The position numbers and the translations under genes were made by a program. Shown in pieces: positions 18,094 to 26,735 of a DNA stretch of 64,000 nt; positions within the stretch are counted from its first letter, which is position 1, and every line of letters starts with the position of its first letter. The stretch lies in contig NZ_VFOR01000001.1 of NCBI RefSeq assembly GCF_006716235.1, positions 1,178,001-1,242,000 on the forward strand, read 5' to 3'. The stretch comes from Propioniferax innocua. Lineage in GTDB: Bacteria; Actinomycetota; Actinomycetes; Propionibacteriales; Propionibacteriaceae. Below the pieces are notes generated by a model, which saw only the letters and a list, made by a program, of their open reading frames with translations, searched no databases and was not told the origin of the DNA.

Positions 18094-20970
18094 TCAGGGC
18101 CAAGTGATGTGGTCCGATTCCACCTCACCGCACGTCACCCACACGTCATATCCGGGGAACCCGAAAACGCCGGCCTGCAGGGGACCGAAGTTGCCATTCT
18201 CATCACTGGTGACTTCGAACGGCTGGAAATCCGGATAGCTTTCGGCCCCTTCCACAGGCTGGTTATAGGCCTTGCAGGTGAGCGAAGCATTCGGCTCGAA
18301 GTCCGTGCCCTTCACCATGACCTGTTTGCAGCCTGGAGTGTTACAGGAGCCGATGGGCTTGTACTCGCCGGCGGAGACGGTGAGCTCCGGGGTCGCCTGC
18401 TCAGTGGTGACCTCCGTCGTCGCAGCGCCGGACTTCTGCCCATTCGCATCGACCGCAATGACGGTGACGGTGAATGTCTCACCAGGCGTGAGCCCGGAGA
18501 ACGATGCCGACGTGCCCGTCGCCGACTTCGACGATCCGCCAACGCTCACGTCGTACTGCTCGGCACCGTCCACGGCGTTCCACGACACGGAAACCTCCGT
18601 GGTCGTTGCCGACGCACTCAACCCACTCGGCTGCTCAGGCGGTGGTGGCGTTGTCGGCTCCGGCGGAGCACTCGACGGCGGAGCACTCGACGGCGGAGCA
18701 CTCGACGGCGGAGCAGACGACGGCGGAGCAGACGACGGCGGAGCACTCGACGGCGGAGCAGACGACGGCGGAGCAGACGACGGCGGAGCAGACGACGGCG
18801 GAGCAGACGACGGCGGAGCAGACGACGGCGGAGCAGACGACGGCGGAGCAGACGACGGCGGAGCAGACGACGGCGGAGCAGACGACGGCGGAGCAGACGA
18901 CGGCGGAGCAGACGACGGCGGAGCAGACGACGGCGGAGCAGACGACGGCGGAGCACTCGACGGCCCCGGCTTACCCGACGGCCCAGGCTTACCCGACGGC
19001 CCAGGCTTACCCGACGGCCCAGGCTTACCCGACGGAGGCAGATCCGGCTCGTGCGAAGGACGAGGCTTCTCGTCCGGTTTCGGCTTGTCCTTCTCGTCTG
19101 GTTTCGGCTTGTCCTTCTCGTCTGGTTTCGGCTTGTCCTTCTCGTCTGGTTTCGGCTTGTCCTTCTCGTCTGGTTTCGGCTTGTCCTTCTCGTCTGGTTT
19201 CGGCTTGTCCTTCTCGTCTGGTTTCGGCTTGTCCTTCTCGTCTGGTTTCGGCTTGTCCTTCTCGTCTGGTTTCGGCTTGTCCTTCTCGTCTGGTTTCGGC
19301 TTGTCCTTCTCGTCCGGCTTCGGCTTGTCCTTCTCGTCCGGCTTCGGCTTGTCCTTCTCGTCCGGCTCCGGCTTGTCCTTCTCGTCCGGCTCCGGCCTAC
19401 TCACCGGAGGCTTCGGGATATCTTCCTGCGGACGCTCAGGAGCCTCCAGCACCGGGGGATCGGGAAGCTCGCCCGGCTCATTCTCCGAAGGAACGTCCGG
19501 CATTTCAGGAGCTTCACCCGGAGGATTGGGGATGTCCTCCGGGGGACCTACGCGACCCTGATCACCGGGATTGGGACGCTCCCCCGGCGGGTTCGGCATC
19601 GGCGGAATGTCGCCATAGGGGCTGTCGCTGTCAGGCGTATCGGGTCGGGGGTTCCCAATCTCCTGAGAACCATCGTCGGGATGCCCCGGTGCATGCGTCG
19701 GATTGGGCAGCTCATGGCCGTTCTCTCGGTTCTTGCCCTTGCGCGGCTGCTTCGGATTCGAACCAGGGTTGGGCAGCTCGGCTGCATTTTCGTCGCCAGA
19801 ATCATTGACGCGGGCGTCGCGGTCTTCGGCTGCGGCTGCACGACCATCAGCCACATCACCAGGCTTACCCAGCTCACCCGGCTCCCGAGACGGAGAACGA
19901 TCAAACGAACGCGGCTCACCATCACGCCCCACCACGATGCCCTCATCAGCACCAGGAACGTTCACAATCAACCGATCCTCATCCCACACCAGCTCAGCGT
20001 CCCCCTCACCAGGGGTCTCAATCGCCTCACCCACAGGACGACCATCAGCGCCCAACCGCAAAACCTTGCCGTCACCAGCACACACCACAAACGCCACATT
20101 CTGATACGTCGCCGGATCCGAAGGCCGCGAACACCCAAACTCACCGGTGGCCACACTCACCAACGAGCCATCCGCCACCAACACCACACGCGACGCATCC
20201 GGCTGCGCAATCGGCACGAGCCTGTCCGACTCCGTCATCGGAGCCACCTTCAAGGGCCCAGACAGCTGCTCATCCTTGGAAGCCCGCGCATTGGACACAC
20301 CGAACTGCTGCACCAAACCCGGAGCCGCCAGCGTCACCCCGCGAGGATGATGCCCTGTCATACGGGTTCCCGCGCCGACCTTCACACGATGCATCTGGCG
20401 TTCGATCAGCTTCTCGGCCCGTGGATCCCAGACGACCTCACTCACACCATCAGGACCCGACACCCACAAAGCACCCTCACCATCAATGGCCGCATCCTCG
20501 ATCTGACGCCCAGCCACCCACGGCTCACCCACATTCACAGCACTCAACGGATCCATCCGAGTCACAGACCCAGACCCGGTATCCACCACATAACTCGCAC
20601 CACCACCAGCGAGCACCTTCGACCCAGGCCCACCCGGCAACTCACGCGAACCACCCGGCACCATCGTCGACATATCAATCGTCGTCACAACACCGGTGTC
20701 ATGATTGGTCACAACCAGCACACCATCGCGCTGCTCCACCGACACATTCTCACCGGGCTCCCCCACCCGATAACCCTCATCAACCTCATTCGTCGCCGGG
20801 TTGTACTCGAGAATGCTCCCACCCTCAGAATCACCAAGCCACGTGATCCCATCACTGGCACCAATCGCCGTAGTCGCAATACCACTACCGGCCATCACAC
20901 CCACAAGCCCCAGCACCACGGCAGTACCAACAGACGCGTTCGCCATGAGACGGCGATTCACCTTGGACAC
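18094..20970 (-). CDS. Fn3 surface protein A with propeller-like head and long repeat stalk
   Basis: 958-residue exported protein. A membrane helix (about 10-32, [23 protein letters not shown]) is followed by a beta-rich, propeller-like region (35-385) with repeated motifs such as [16 protein letters not shown] and VLRLGADGR. Then come a Pro/Glu/Asp-rich linker, about 13 EKDKPKPD repeats (525-633), four PSGKPG units, about 20 SSAPP units (670-770), one fibronectin type III domain (777-860, [19 protein letters not shown]) and a C-terminal domain with four cysteines. GTG 20970 is chosen because AGGAGG lies 4 nt upstream. Paralogue of the next gene upstream. Probably a surface-exposed rod tethered at its N terminus; ligand unknown. 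Confidence 0.88.
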   Translation of the reverse strand: MSKVNRRLMANASVGTAVVLGLVGVMAGSGIATTAIGASDGITWLGDSEGGSILEYNPATNEVDEGYRVGEPGENVSVEQRDGVLVVTNHDTGVVTTIDMSTMVPGGSRELPGGPGSKVLAGGGASYVVDTGSGSVTRMDPLSAVNVGEPWVAGRQIEDAAIDGEGALWVSGPDGVSEVVWDPRAEKLIERQMHRVKVGAGTRMTGHHPRGVTLAAPGLVQQFGVSNARASKDEQLSGPLKVAPMTESDRLVPIAQPDASRVVLVADGSLVSVATGEFGCSRPSDPATYQNVAFVVCAGDGKVLRLGADGRPVGEAIETPGEGDAELVWDEDRLIVNVPGADEGIVVGRDGEPRSFDRSPSREPGELGKPGDVADGRAAAAEDRDARVNDSGDENAAELPNPGSNPKQPRKGKNRENGHELPNPTHAPGHPDDGSQEIGNPRPDTPDSDSPYGDIPPMPNPPGERPNPGDQGRVGPPEDIPNPPGEAPEMPDVPSENEPGELPDPPVLEAPERPQEDIPKPPVSRPEPDEKDKPEPDEKDKPKPDEKDKPKPDEKDKPKPDEKDKPKPDEKDKPKPDEKDKPKPDEKDKPKPDEKDKPKPDEKDKPKPDEKDKPKPDEKDKPKPDEKDKPKPDEKPRPSHEPDLPPSGKPGPSGKPGPSGKPGPSGKPGPSSAPPSSAPPSSAPPSSAPPSSAPPSSAPPSSAPPSSAPPSSAPPSSAPPSSAPPSSAPPSSAPPSSAPPSSAPPSSAPPSSAPPSSAPPSSAPPSSAPPEPTTPPPPEQPSGLSASATTTEVSVSWNAVDGAEQYDVSVGGSSKSATGTSASFSGLTPGETFTVTVIAVDANGQKSGAATTEVTTEQATPELTVSAGEYKPIGSCNTPGCKQVMVKGTDFEPNASLTCKAYNQPVEGAESYPDFQPFEVTSDENGNFGPLQAGVFGFPGYDVWVTCGEVESDHITWP
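18660..18960 (-). repeat. 15-bp tandem repeat, 20 units (SSAPP stalk)
   Basis: Twenty consecutive 15-bp units, each coding Ser-Ser-Ala-Pro-Pro. Two synonymous versions occur, with the second serine as AGT (near both ends and once inside) or TCT (the main block). Period is exact, so copy-number change keeps the frame. Confidence 0.97.
18963..19035 (-). repeat. 18-bp tandem repeat, four units (PSGKPG)
   Basis: Four nearly identical 18-bp units coding Pro-Ser-Gly-Lys-Pro-Gly, between the SSAPP and EKDKPKPD arrays. Confidence 0.9.
19064..19395 (-). repeat. 24-bp tandem repeat, about 13 units (EKDKPKPD stalk)
   Basis: Thirteen or so 24-bp units coding Glu-Lys-Asp-Lys-Pro-Lys/Glu-Pro-Asp. The central units are identical at the DNA level; the outer ones differ at one or two bases. 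The repeat is charged and strictly in frame. Confidence 0.95.
20421..20916 (-). repeat. Near-identical block shared by the two Fn3 genes (copy A)
   Basis: By eye this 496-bp stretch is identical to 23397-23892 (offset 2976 bp). It codes the membrane helix end and first part of the propeller-like head. A second, almost identical block (about 19890-20210 with 22850-23190) is separated from it by about 200 bp of clearly diverged sequence. Confidence 0.9.
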
Positions 20971-21075
20971 CGGACCTCCTAGATCGGGATGCGACCAGTC
21001 AAGTGCACCCGCTGCTTCAGGGACCACCCCAGACCTGAGGAAATTTCCGCCACCCCTTTGATCAGGAGGGTTCGG

Positions 21076-23961
21076 TCAGCAGAAACCAGAGGCATCGCAG
21101 GCTTCCCGAACAGGCTCGTCGAACGGGGCAGGTATATCCACCCAATGCTCGTCCGAGTCCGACGAGGGATCTTCTTCCTCTTCCTCTTCTTCTTCCTCTT
21201 CTTCCTCGGTCTCGAACTCGAAGGACACGGGGTCGGACTTGACGGTCTGCCCATCATCACTCTTGACAACAGCAACGATCGTCCCCGTGTAACGGGTGTT
21301 GTCCTGGAGCATGGTGAACGAGTGCTTCATCGGATCAGAGGCATCGACAGCGACCGTGTCCGAGCCATACATGCCGTCGATCGTGATCTCGAAGTGATCA
21401 ACGCCCTCACCGCTGTGAGCCCACTCGACCCTCGCCCTGTCGTCATACACGCTCCCGAACGGAACCGTGACGTCCGTCGGCGCTGCAGGAGCCTGAAGAG
21501 GAGTCGGCGTGGGCGACGCGGAGGGAGCCTGCGTGGGCGACGCCGAAGGAGCCTGCGTGGGCGACGCCGAAGGAGCCTGCGTAGGCGACGCCGAAGGAGC
21601 CTGCGTGGGCGACGCCGAAGGAGCCCCCGTAGGCGAATCAACAGTTGGAGCAGTCGGCGCTGCAGGAGCTTCAGCCTTCGGATCAGCCGACGCACTCGAT
21701 GAAGGAGCAGCCGTCCCCGCGGGAGCCTCCGCGCTCGGAGTCGCAGACGAACCCACCGACGCGGAAGGAACCGCTGCGGTCGGGCTGGCCGACTCCGCAG
21801 AACCCTCCGCACTCGGAGCCGCCGATGCGCTTGACGAAGGAGCCGTCGACGACCGCGGGTCAACCGAGCTCGCGGGATTCGCCTCACTCGGATCCGTCGA
21901 TGGAGTCTTCGACTCCGGACCCGCAGACGGAGTACGCGGCGTCGAGTCACTCGACGGTGTCGGGTCGCTCGGCGATTCCTCAACCGGCGTCGGCGTCCTG
22001 CTCGGCTCCGACGATGGGGGCGGAGTATCACTCGGCTCCGGAGAAGGCGTCGGCACGTTCGGCGCCTCCTCCGCTGGTTCGGGCCGACGATCTCGACCAC
22101 GCTCGTTCGATTGTTCCGGCTTGTCCGGCCGCCCTGGCTTGTCCGGCCGCCCCGGCTCATCCAAGCGCTCCGGCTTGTCCGGCCGCTCCGGCCGCCCTGG
22201 CTTGTCCGGCCGCTCCGGCTTGTCCGGCTTCTCCGGCTTGTCCGGCCGCTCCGGCTTCTCTGTCGGCACGTCAGGAAGTCGGTCAACCTGCGACTCATCC
22301 TCAGGCCGTTGATCTTCTTCACGGCCCGGGTCATCGTCATCGAGCGGAGGGTTCAAGTCCTTCGGCGGCCTCAATTCCTGACCTGGCGCTCTCCGATGAG
22401 GAGGAGCTGAATCATTTCGCGACTCTCGCCCAACTCCCGGCCGCTGTGCATGAGGGGGCCTCTTCTCATGGGCCCGACCATCACTTGGGTTGTCGAACTC
22501 CGCCGATGACCCCTCGTCCGACTCTCGCCCCTCTTGTCCGCCATCACCGGACAACCCCGGCGGCATCGGCAGGGCAGGGCCAGAGCCGCCCCGTTCCGGC
22601 TGTCGACCCGGTCGACCACGATCAGGATGCTGTTCAGGACGCTCAGGCGCCACCGTCGGATTCGGCAGATCATGGCCCGCCGACTCGCGATCCTTCGAGC
22701 CGTCGCGCCTGCCACCCATGGGATCAGAACCTGGAACCGGATCTGGCAACCGCGCAGCCGACTCACTGTCAGGGTCACCGTGCTCAGCCCGGTCGCGGTC
22801 TTCGGCTGCGGCGGCACGACCATCAGCCACATCACCAGGCCTGCCCAGCTCACCCGGCTCCCGAGACGGAGAACGATCAAACGAACGCGGCTCACCATCA
22901 CGCCCCACCACGATGCCCTCATCAGCACCAGGAACGTTCACAATCAACCGATCCTCATCCCACACCAGCTCAGCATCGCCCTCACCCGAGGCCTCAATCA
23001 CCTCACCAGCCAGACGACCATCAGCGCCCAACCGCAAAACCTTGCCGTCACCAGCACACACCACAAACGCCACATTCTGATACGTCGCCGGATCCGAAGG
23101 CCGCGAACACCCAAACTCGCCCGTGGCCACACTCACCAACGAGCCATCCGCCACCAACACCACACGCGACGCATCCGGCTGCGCAATCGGGACCAACCCA
23201 CTGGACTCAGTCAGTGGAGCCACATCGAAAGGACCTACCAATGCCTCGTCACGGATCGCTCGATCGGCGCTCACTCCGAGCTGTCGAGCCACCCCCGGCG
23301 CGGCAAGCGTCGCACCACGAGGGTGATGCCCTGTCATACGGGTTCCCCCGGCGTTCGCCAATCGATTGAAGCTGCGCTCCACCATTTCCTCACGGCGTGG
23401 ATCCCAGACGACCTCACTCACACCATCAGGACCCGACACCCACAAAGCACCCTCACCATCAATGGCCGCATCCTCGATCTGACGCCCAGCCACCCACGGC
23501 TCACCCACATTCACAGCACTCAACGGATCCATCCGAGTCACAGACCCAGACCCGGTATCCACCACATAACTCGCACCACCACCAGCGAGCACCTTCGACC
23601 CAGGCCCACCCGGCAACTCACGCGAACCACCCGGCACCATCGTCGACATATCAATCGTCGTCACAACACCGGTGTCATGATTGGTCACAACCAGCACACC
23701 ATCGCGCTGCTCCACCGACACATTCTCACCGGGCTCCCCCACCCGATAACCCTCATCAACCTCATTCGTCGCCGGGTTGTACTCGAGAATGCTCCCACCC
23801 TCAGAATCACCAAGCCACGTGATCCCATCACTGGCACCAATCGCCGTAGTCGCAATACCACTACCGGCCATCACACCCACAAGCCCCAACGCCACGGCAG
23901 TACCAACAGACGCGTTCAGCACCACACGGCGATCACGCCGCGACCGACCCTTCGTGAACAC
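21076..23961 (-). CDS. Fn3-like surface protein B, tandem paralogue of protein A
   Basis: 961-residue exported protein with the same plan as its neighbour: membrane helix (12-35), propeller-like head (38-387, largely identical to protein A), then a different stalk. The stalk holds RPDKPGRPDKPE-type Lys/Arg-Pro blocks, a long Ser/Pro/Ala-rich stretch and ASPTQAPS repeats. The Fn3-like domain (823-915, VTVPFGSVYDDRARVEWAHS) ends in a run of 12 glutamates and a short tail finishing CDASGFC. GTG 23961 follows GGGAGGGG by 6 nt. The identical heads and unlike stalks suggest duplication followed by stalk diversification. Gene order FHA-like, fn3B, fn3A, moxR, DUF58, tgm indicates one transcription direction, though over 100 bp separate several genes. 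Confidence 0.88.
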   Translation of the reverse strand: MFTKGRSRRDRRVVLNASVGTAVALGLVGVMAGSGIATTAIGASDGITWLGDSEGGSILEYNPATNEVDEGYRVGEPGENVSVEQRDGVLVVTNHDTGVVTTIDMSTMVPGGSRELPGGPGSKVLAGGGASYVVDTGSGSVTRMDPLSAVNVGEPWVAGRQIEDAAIDGEGALWVSGPDGVSEVVWDPRREEMVERSFNRLANAGGTRMTGHHPRGATLAAPGVARQLGVSADRAIRDEALVGPFDVAPLTESSGLVPIAQPDASRVVLVADGSLVSVATGEFGCSRPSDPATYQNVAFVVCAGDGKVLRLGADGRLAGEVIEASGEGDAELVWDEDRLIVNVPGADEGIVVGRDGEPRSFDRSPSREPGELGRPGDVADGRAAAAEDRDRAEHGDPDSESAARLPDPVPGSDPMGGRRDGSKDRESAGHDLPNPTVAPERPEQHPDRGRPGRQPERGGSGPALPMPPGLSGDGGQEGRESDEGSSAEFDNPSDGRAHEKRPPHAQRPGVGRESRNDSAPPHRRAPGQELRPPKDLNPPLDDDDPGREEDQRPEDESQVDRLPDVPTEKPERPDKPEKPDKPERPDKPGRPERPDKPERLDEPGRPDKPGRPDKPEQSNERGRDRRPEPAEEAPNVPTPSPEPSDTPPPSSEPSRTPTPVEESPSDPTPSSDSTPRTPSAGPESKTPSTDPSEANPASSVDPRSSTAPSSSASAAPSAEGSAESASPTAAVPSASVGSSATPSAEAPAGTAAPSSSASADPKAEAPAAPTAPTVDSPTGAPSASPTQAPSASPTQAPSASPTQAPSASPTQAPSASPTPTPLQAPAAPTDVTVPFGSVYDDRARVEWAHSGEGVDHFEITIDGMYGSDTVAVDASDPMKHSFTMLQDNTRYTGTIVAVVKSDDGQTVKSDPVSFEFETEEEEEEEEEEEEDPSSDSDEHWVDIPAPFDEPVREACDASGFC
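21527..21622 (-). repeat. 24-bp tandem repeat, four full units (ASPTQAPS)
   Basis: Four 24-bp units coding Ala-Ser-Pro-Thr-Gln-Ala-Pro-Ser plus partial units on both sides, in the stalk of surface protein B. Confidence 0.9.
23397..23892 (-). repeat. Near-identical block shared by the two Fn3 genes (copy B)
   Basis: Partner of 20421-20916. No difference was found by eye over 496 bp, including at synonymous sites. Confidence 0.9.
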
Positions 23962-24066
23962 CCAACCCCTCCCGTGAGAATCAGCTCCAAGTCAACCGAT
24001 GGCTCATCTGACTCACCAGCACGACGGGGAGGAAATTTCCGCCGTTGCGGAAGACTCCTTCGGAAG

Positions 24067-24888
24067 TCAGTCAGGTTTCCGGGCATTCGCGTAGACCTCG
24101 GCGAGCTCTTCGGCGGTCACCAAGCGGACCTCCGCAGCCCGGCGACCGATCGCGAATCGCACATTCTGGACGCGTCGGCTCCCCGAACCGACCGCAAACG
24201 GATCATCCCGTGGACCGAAGGCGATACGCGAGATCATGCGAATGGCGTCGTCCACGCGCTGCGGACGGTCAAGGTTCCACGCATATCCGTGCCAACCCAT
24301 CACGCGTTCGTAGATCTCACGGTTCGACGGCGGGCGGGGGTAGCCATCGTCGCCAACGAGCCAGGGTTCAGCCAGTGCAAGCGCCACGAACCATTCCTTG
24401 CTGCCCTTGTTCAGGTTCGGAGCGGGAGCAGTCATATCGGGGTTCGCAGGCTCGGGCTCTGGCGAGTACGGCCGCTCGTCGGTCTCGATGAAGATATCCA
24501 AGGCCAGATCATCGAACTGCTTGGCGCTTGCCCCTTGGCGCCCCCGGAGCACCACGACAGAATTCTCACCCTCGTCCAGCAGCGCGGTCATGCCTTTCAC
24601 CAAGGTGACCCGACGGGCGCCACCGGGCGCCTCGAAAAGACTCGCCAGCTGAGCCTCGGTGCTCCCGTGCCACCGCACCCGCACGACGTCCTGCCCGATG
24701 ATCAGCTTCCCCAGAATCCGCGACACGTGCGCAGCAGCGTGCGGCAACGCCAACGTGGTGACCTGCAGCGTGCGGTCAGCTTCCTCCTCCGGAAGCGTCG
24801 CCTGGGGAGCACGCCCGAACACGAGGGTCTCCCCCGTTCCCAGTACCACCGTCTGCGTCCCCGCAACACGCAGCTCAACTCGCAGCAT
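24067..24888 (-). CDS. FHA-like domain protein of the kinase/Fn3 locus
   Basis: 273-residue cytosolic protein. The N-terminal ~95 residues have an FHA-like layout (ETLVFGRAPQ..., LALPHAAAHVSRILGKLIIGQDVVRVRWHGS), with the typical Gly-Arg and Ser-Arg positions, suggesting phosphothreonine recognition. A Pro-rich linker near residue 145 leads to a C-terminal helical domain (SKEWFVALALAEPWL, NREIYERVMGWHGYAWNLDRPQRVDDAIRMI) resembling a winged-helix module. No membrane segment. ATG 24888 is preceded by GAGGAG. First gene of the minus-strand locus; probable reader of phosphorylation by the kinase at 11701. Confidence 0.78.
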   Translation of the reverse strand: MLRVELRVAGTQTVVLGTGETLVFGRAPQATLPEEEADRTLQVTTLALPHAAAHVSRILGKLIIGQDVVRVRWHGSTEAQLASLFEAPGGARRVTLVKGMTALLDEGENSVVVLRGRQGASAKQFDDLALDIFIETDERPYSPEPEPANPDMTAPAPNLNKGSKEWFVALALAEPWLVGDDGYPRPPSNREIYERVMGWHGYAWNLDRPQRVDDAIRMISRIAFGPRDDPFAVGSGSRRVQNVRFAIGRRAAEVRLVTAEELAEVYANARKPD

Positions 24889-25016
24889 CACAACTCCTCA
24901 TCTGGACGACCGGTCACGTGGGCCCGACCCACATCACCACGATCAAGTTATCTGGTGACGCCTGCCACGCTCACCCGGGTCAGCGTCACATCTTCCCGCG
25001 AAGGATGAACCGACCC

Positions 25017-26735
25017 TCACTCGACGTCGACCAGAACCGCGATGCTGGCCGAACCCAGCACGAGCTCATCGGTGTCATCAGCGCGCCCCCATTCAGCCAC
25101 CAGACGACCCGAGACAGGAAGGGTCAGTTCTTCGGCACCGAAGTTGACTGCGATCACCGCGTCCCCACGACGCGCCACGAACCACTCATCACCCCGAGCC
25201 GCACCGGCAAAGTCCGGTGAGGTGAACGCCTCATATGACCGCCGTACCTCGATCAGGCACTTGTACCACCCCAACAGCCCGGCGTGATCGGCGTCATCCA
25301 GCTCATGCCAGGCGACCTTCGACCCGTGGAAAGTCGCAGGGTCCTGAGGGTCCGGCACAGCATCGAGATCCCATGCCATCTTGGCGAATTCCTTCTTGCG
25401 GCCCTCCGACACCGCCTGCCCCAGCTCCTCCTCCGGATGACTGGTGAAGAACATCCACGGCTGTCGGCTGCCCCACTCCTCACCCTGGAAGATCATCGGA
25501 GTCCCCGGCCCGAGAATGGTCAACGCCGCCGCGACCGCCAGCCGATCCCGCGAGACCATCGTGGCGAGTCGACGCCCATCGGCCCGGTTCCCGATCTGAT
25601 CGTGGTTGTCGCTGCACACCACCAGCTGCCAGCTACGCACTGAGGGAGTCACAGGGCGGCCGTGTCGGCGTCCGCGGAAGGTCGAGAAATCTCCCGCGTG
25701 CCAGAAACCGTCCTCGAACACGCCGACCAACGCATCCAGATCAGCAAAATCGGCGTAATAGCCACCCCCGTCACCAGTCAGGTTGGCAACCACGGCGTGA
25801 TGGAAATCGTCACTCCACTGCCCGTCCATGCCGAGCCCACCGGAAGCACGCGGGGAAATCATGCGCGGATCGTTGAGGTCGGATTCGGCGATCAGGCTCA
25901 ACGGACGACGCAGATGCGCCGAGAGTGACTCCACCTCAGCCGCCATCTCCTCCAGCAGATGCATCGCCCGATGATCGAGGAGCGCGTGCACCGCGTCCAG
26001 CCGAAGCCCATCGACGTGGAAATCGTCCAGCCACATCCGCACATTGTCGAGAATGTAGCGGCGCACCTCATCGGAGCCCTCACCATCGAGATTCACCGCC
26101 GCGCCCCACGGATTCGCCACATCGAAGTTCAGATACGGGCCGAACTGCGGCAGGTAGTTCCCGGAGGGCCCCAGGTGGTTGTACACAACATCCTGGATGA
26201 CGCCGAGACCACGCTGGTGACAGGCATCCACGAATCGCGCATAGGCTTCCGGACCGCCATAGGGCTCATGCACTGCAAACCACGCCACCCCGTCATAGCC
26301 CCAGCCGTGAACGCCGTTGAAGGCATTCACCGGCATGACCTCAACAAGGTCCACGCCCAGTTCCACCAAATGGTCCAGTCGCTCGATGGCCGAGTCGAGC
26401 GTCCCGGCCTCGGTGAAGGTACCCACGTGCAGCTCGTAGATGACAGACCCGGCGAGTTGGCGTCCGGTCCAGTCGGCATCACCCCAGTTGTGCTGCAGCT
26501 CGAAGGTCTGCGAAAGACCATGGACCCCGTCGGGCTGACGCCGCGACCTCGGATCGGGAAACACCTGCTCCCCACCGTCGATGCGGTACCCGTAACGGAT
26601 CATGCGGCCGGCCGGCACCAGATCCGCCGACCACCAGCCTCCGTCGGCGCGGCTCATCGCATGGTCGACACCGCCGGCCACCAACGTCATCGACGACGCC
26701 GAGGGCGCCCACACATCGAAACGGTTCCGTGTCAC
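25017..26735 (-). CDS. treZ: Malto-oligosyltrehalose trehalohydrolase
   Basis: 572-residue GH13 enzyme that releases trehalose from maltooligosyl-trehalose. It has an N-terminal CBM48-like domain (FDVWAPSASSMTLVAGG, YGYRIDGGEQVFPDPRSRRQ) and the catalytic barrel with VMPVNAFNGVHGWGYDGVAW, IQDVVYNHLGPSGNY, nucleophile Asp247 in GLRLDAVHALL and acid/base Glu in LIAESDLND. The start is GTG 26735, which overlaps the murB stop as GTGA and has GGAGG 4 nt upstream; a longer ATG start at 26753 is possible. No treY or treX lies in the window, so the partner genes must be elsewhere. Confidence 0.93.
   Translation of the reverse strand: MTRNRFDVWAPSASSMTLVAGGVDHAMSRADGGWWSADLVPAGRMIRYGYRIDGGEQVFPDPRSRRQPDGVHGLSQTFELQHNWGDADWTGRQLAGSVIYELHVGTFTEAGTLDSAIERLDHLVELGVDLVEVMPVNAFNGVHGWGYDGVAWFAVHEPYGGPEAYARFVDACHQRGLGVIQDVVYNHLGPSGNYLPQFGPYLNFDVANPWGAAVNLDGEGSDEVRRYILDNVRMWLDDFHVDGLRLDAVHALLDHRAMHLLEEMAAEVESLSAHLRRPLSLIAESDLNDPRMISPRASGGLGMDGQWSDDFHHAVVANLTGDGGGYYADFADLDALVGVFEDGFWHAGDFSTFRGRRHGRPVTPSVRSWQLVVCSDNHDQIGNRADGRRLATMVSRDRLAVAAALTILGPGTPMIFQGEEWGSRQPWMFFTSHPEEELGQAVSEGRKKEFAKMAWDLDAVPDPQDPATFHGSKVAWHELDDADHAGLLGWYKCLIEVRRSYEAFTSPDFAGAARGDEWFVARRGDAVIAVNFGAEELTLPVSGRLVAEWGRADDTDELVLGSASIAVLVDVE

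Noticed and set aside
18660-18960. SSAPP-coding 15-bp array considered as CRISPR or satellite
   Set aside because: No spacers, strictly in frame and within a coding gene.
17953-20982. A 1009-codon plus-strand frame opposite Fn3 gene A, with long Arg-rich and Leu-Val repeats
   Set aside because: It is the antisense image of the repeat stalk: repeats without stops on one strand give open frames on the other. No start signal or family match; the minus-strand protein has a signal helix, a Fn3 domain and operon context.
22534-25008. An 824-codon plus-strand frame opposite Fn3 gene B and the FHA-like gene
   Set aside because: Same cause as above; it crosses two real minus-strand genes and has no recognisable domain.
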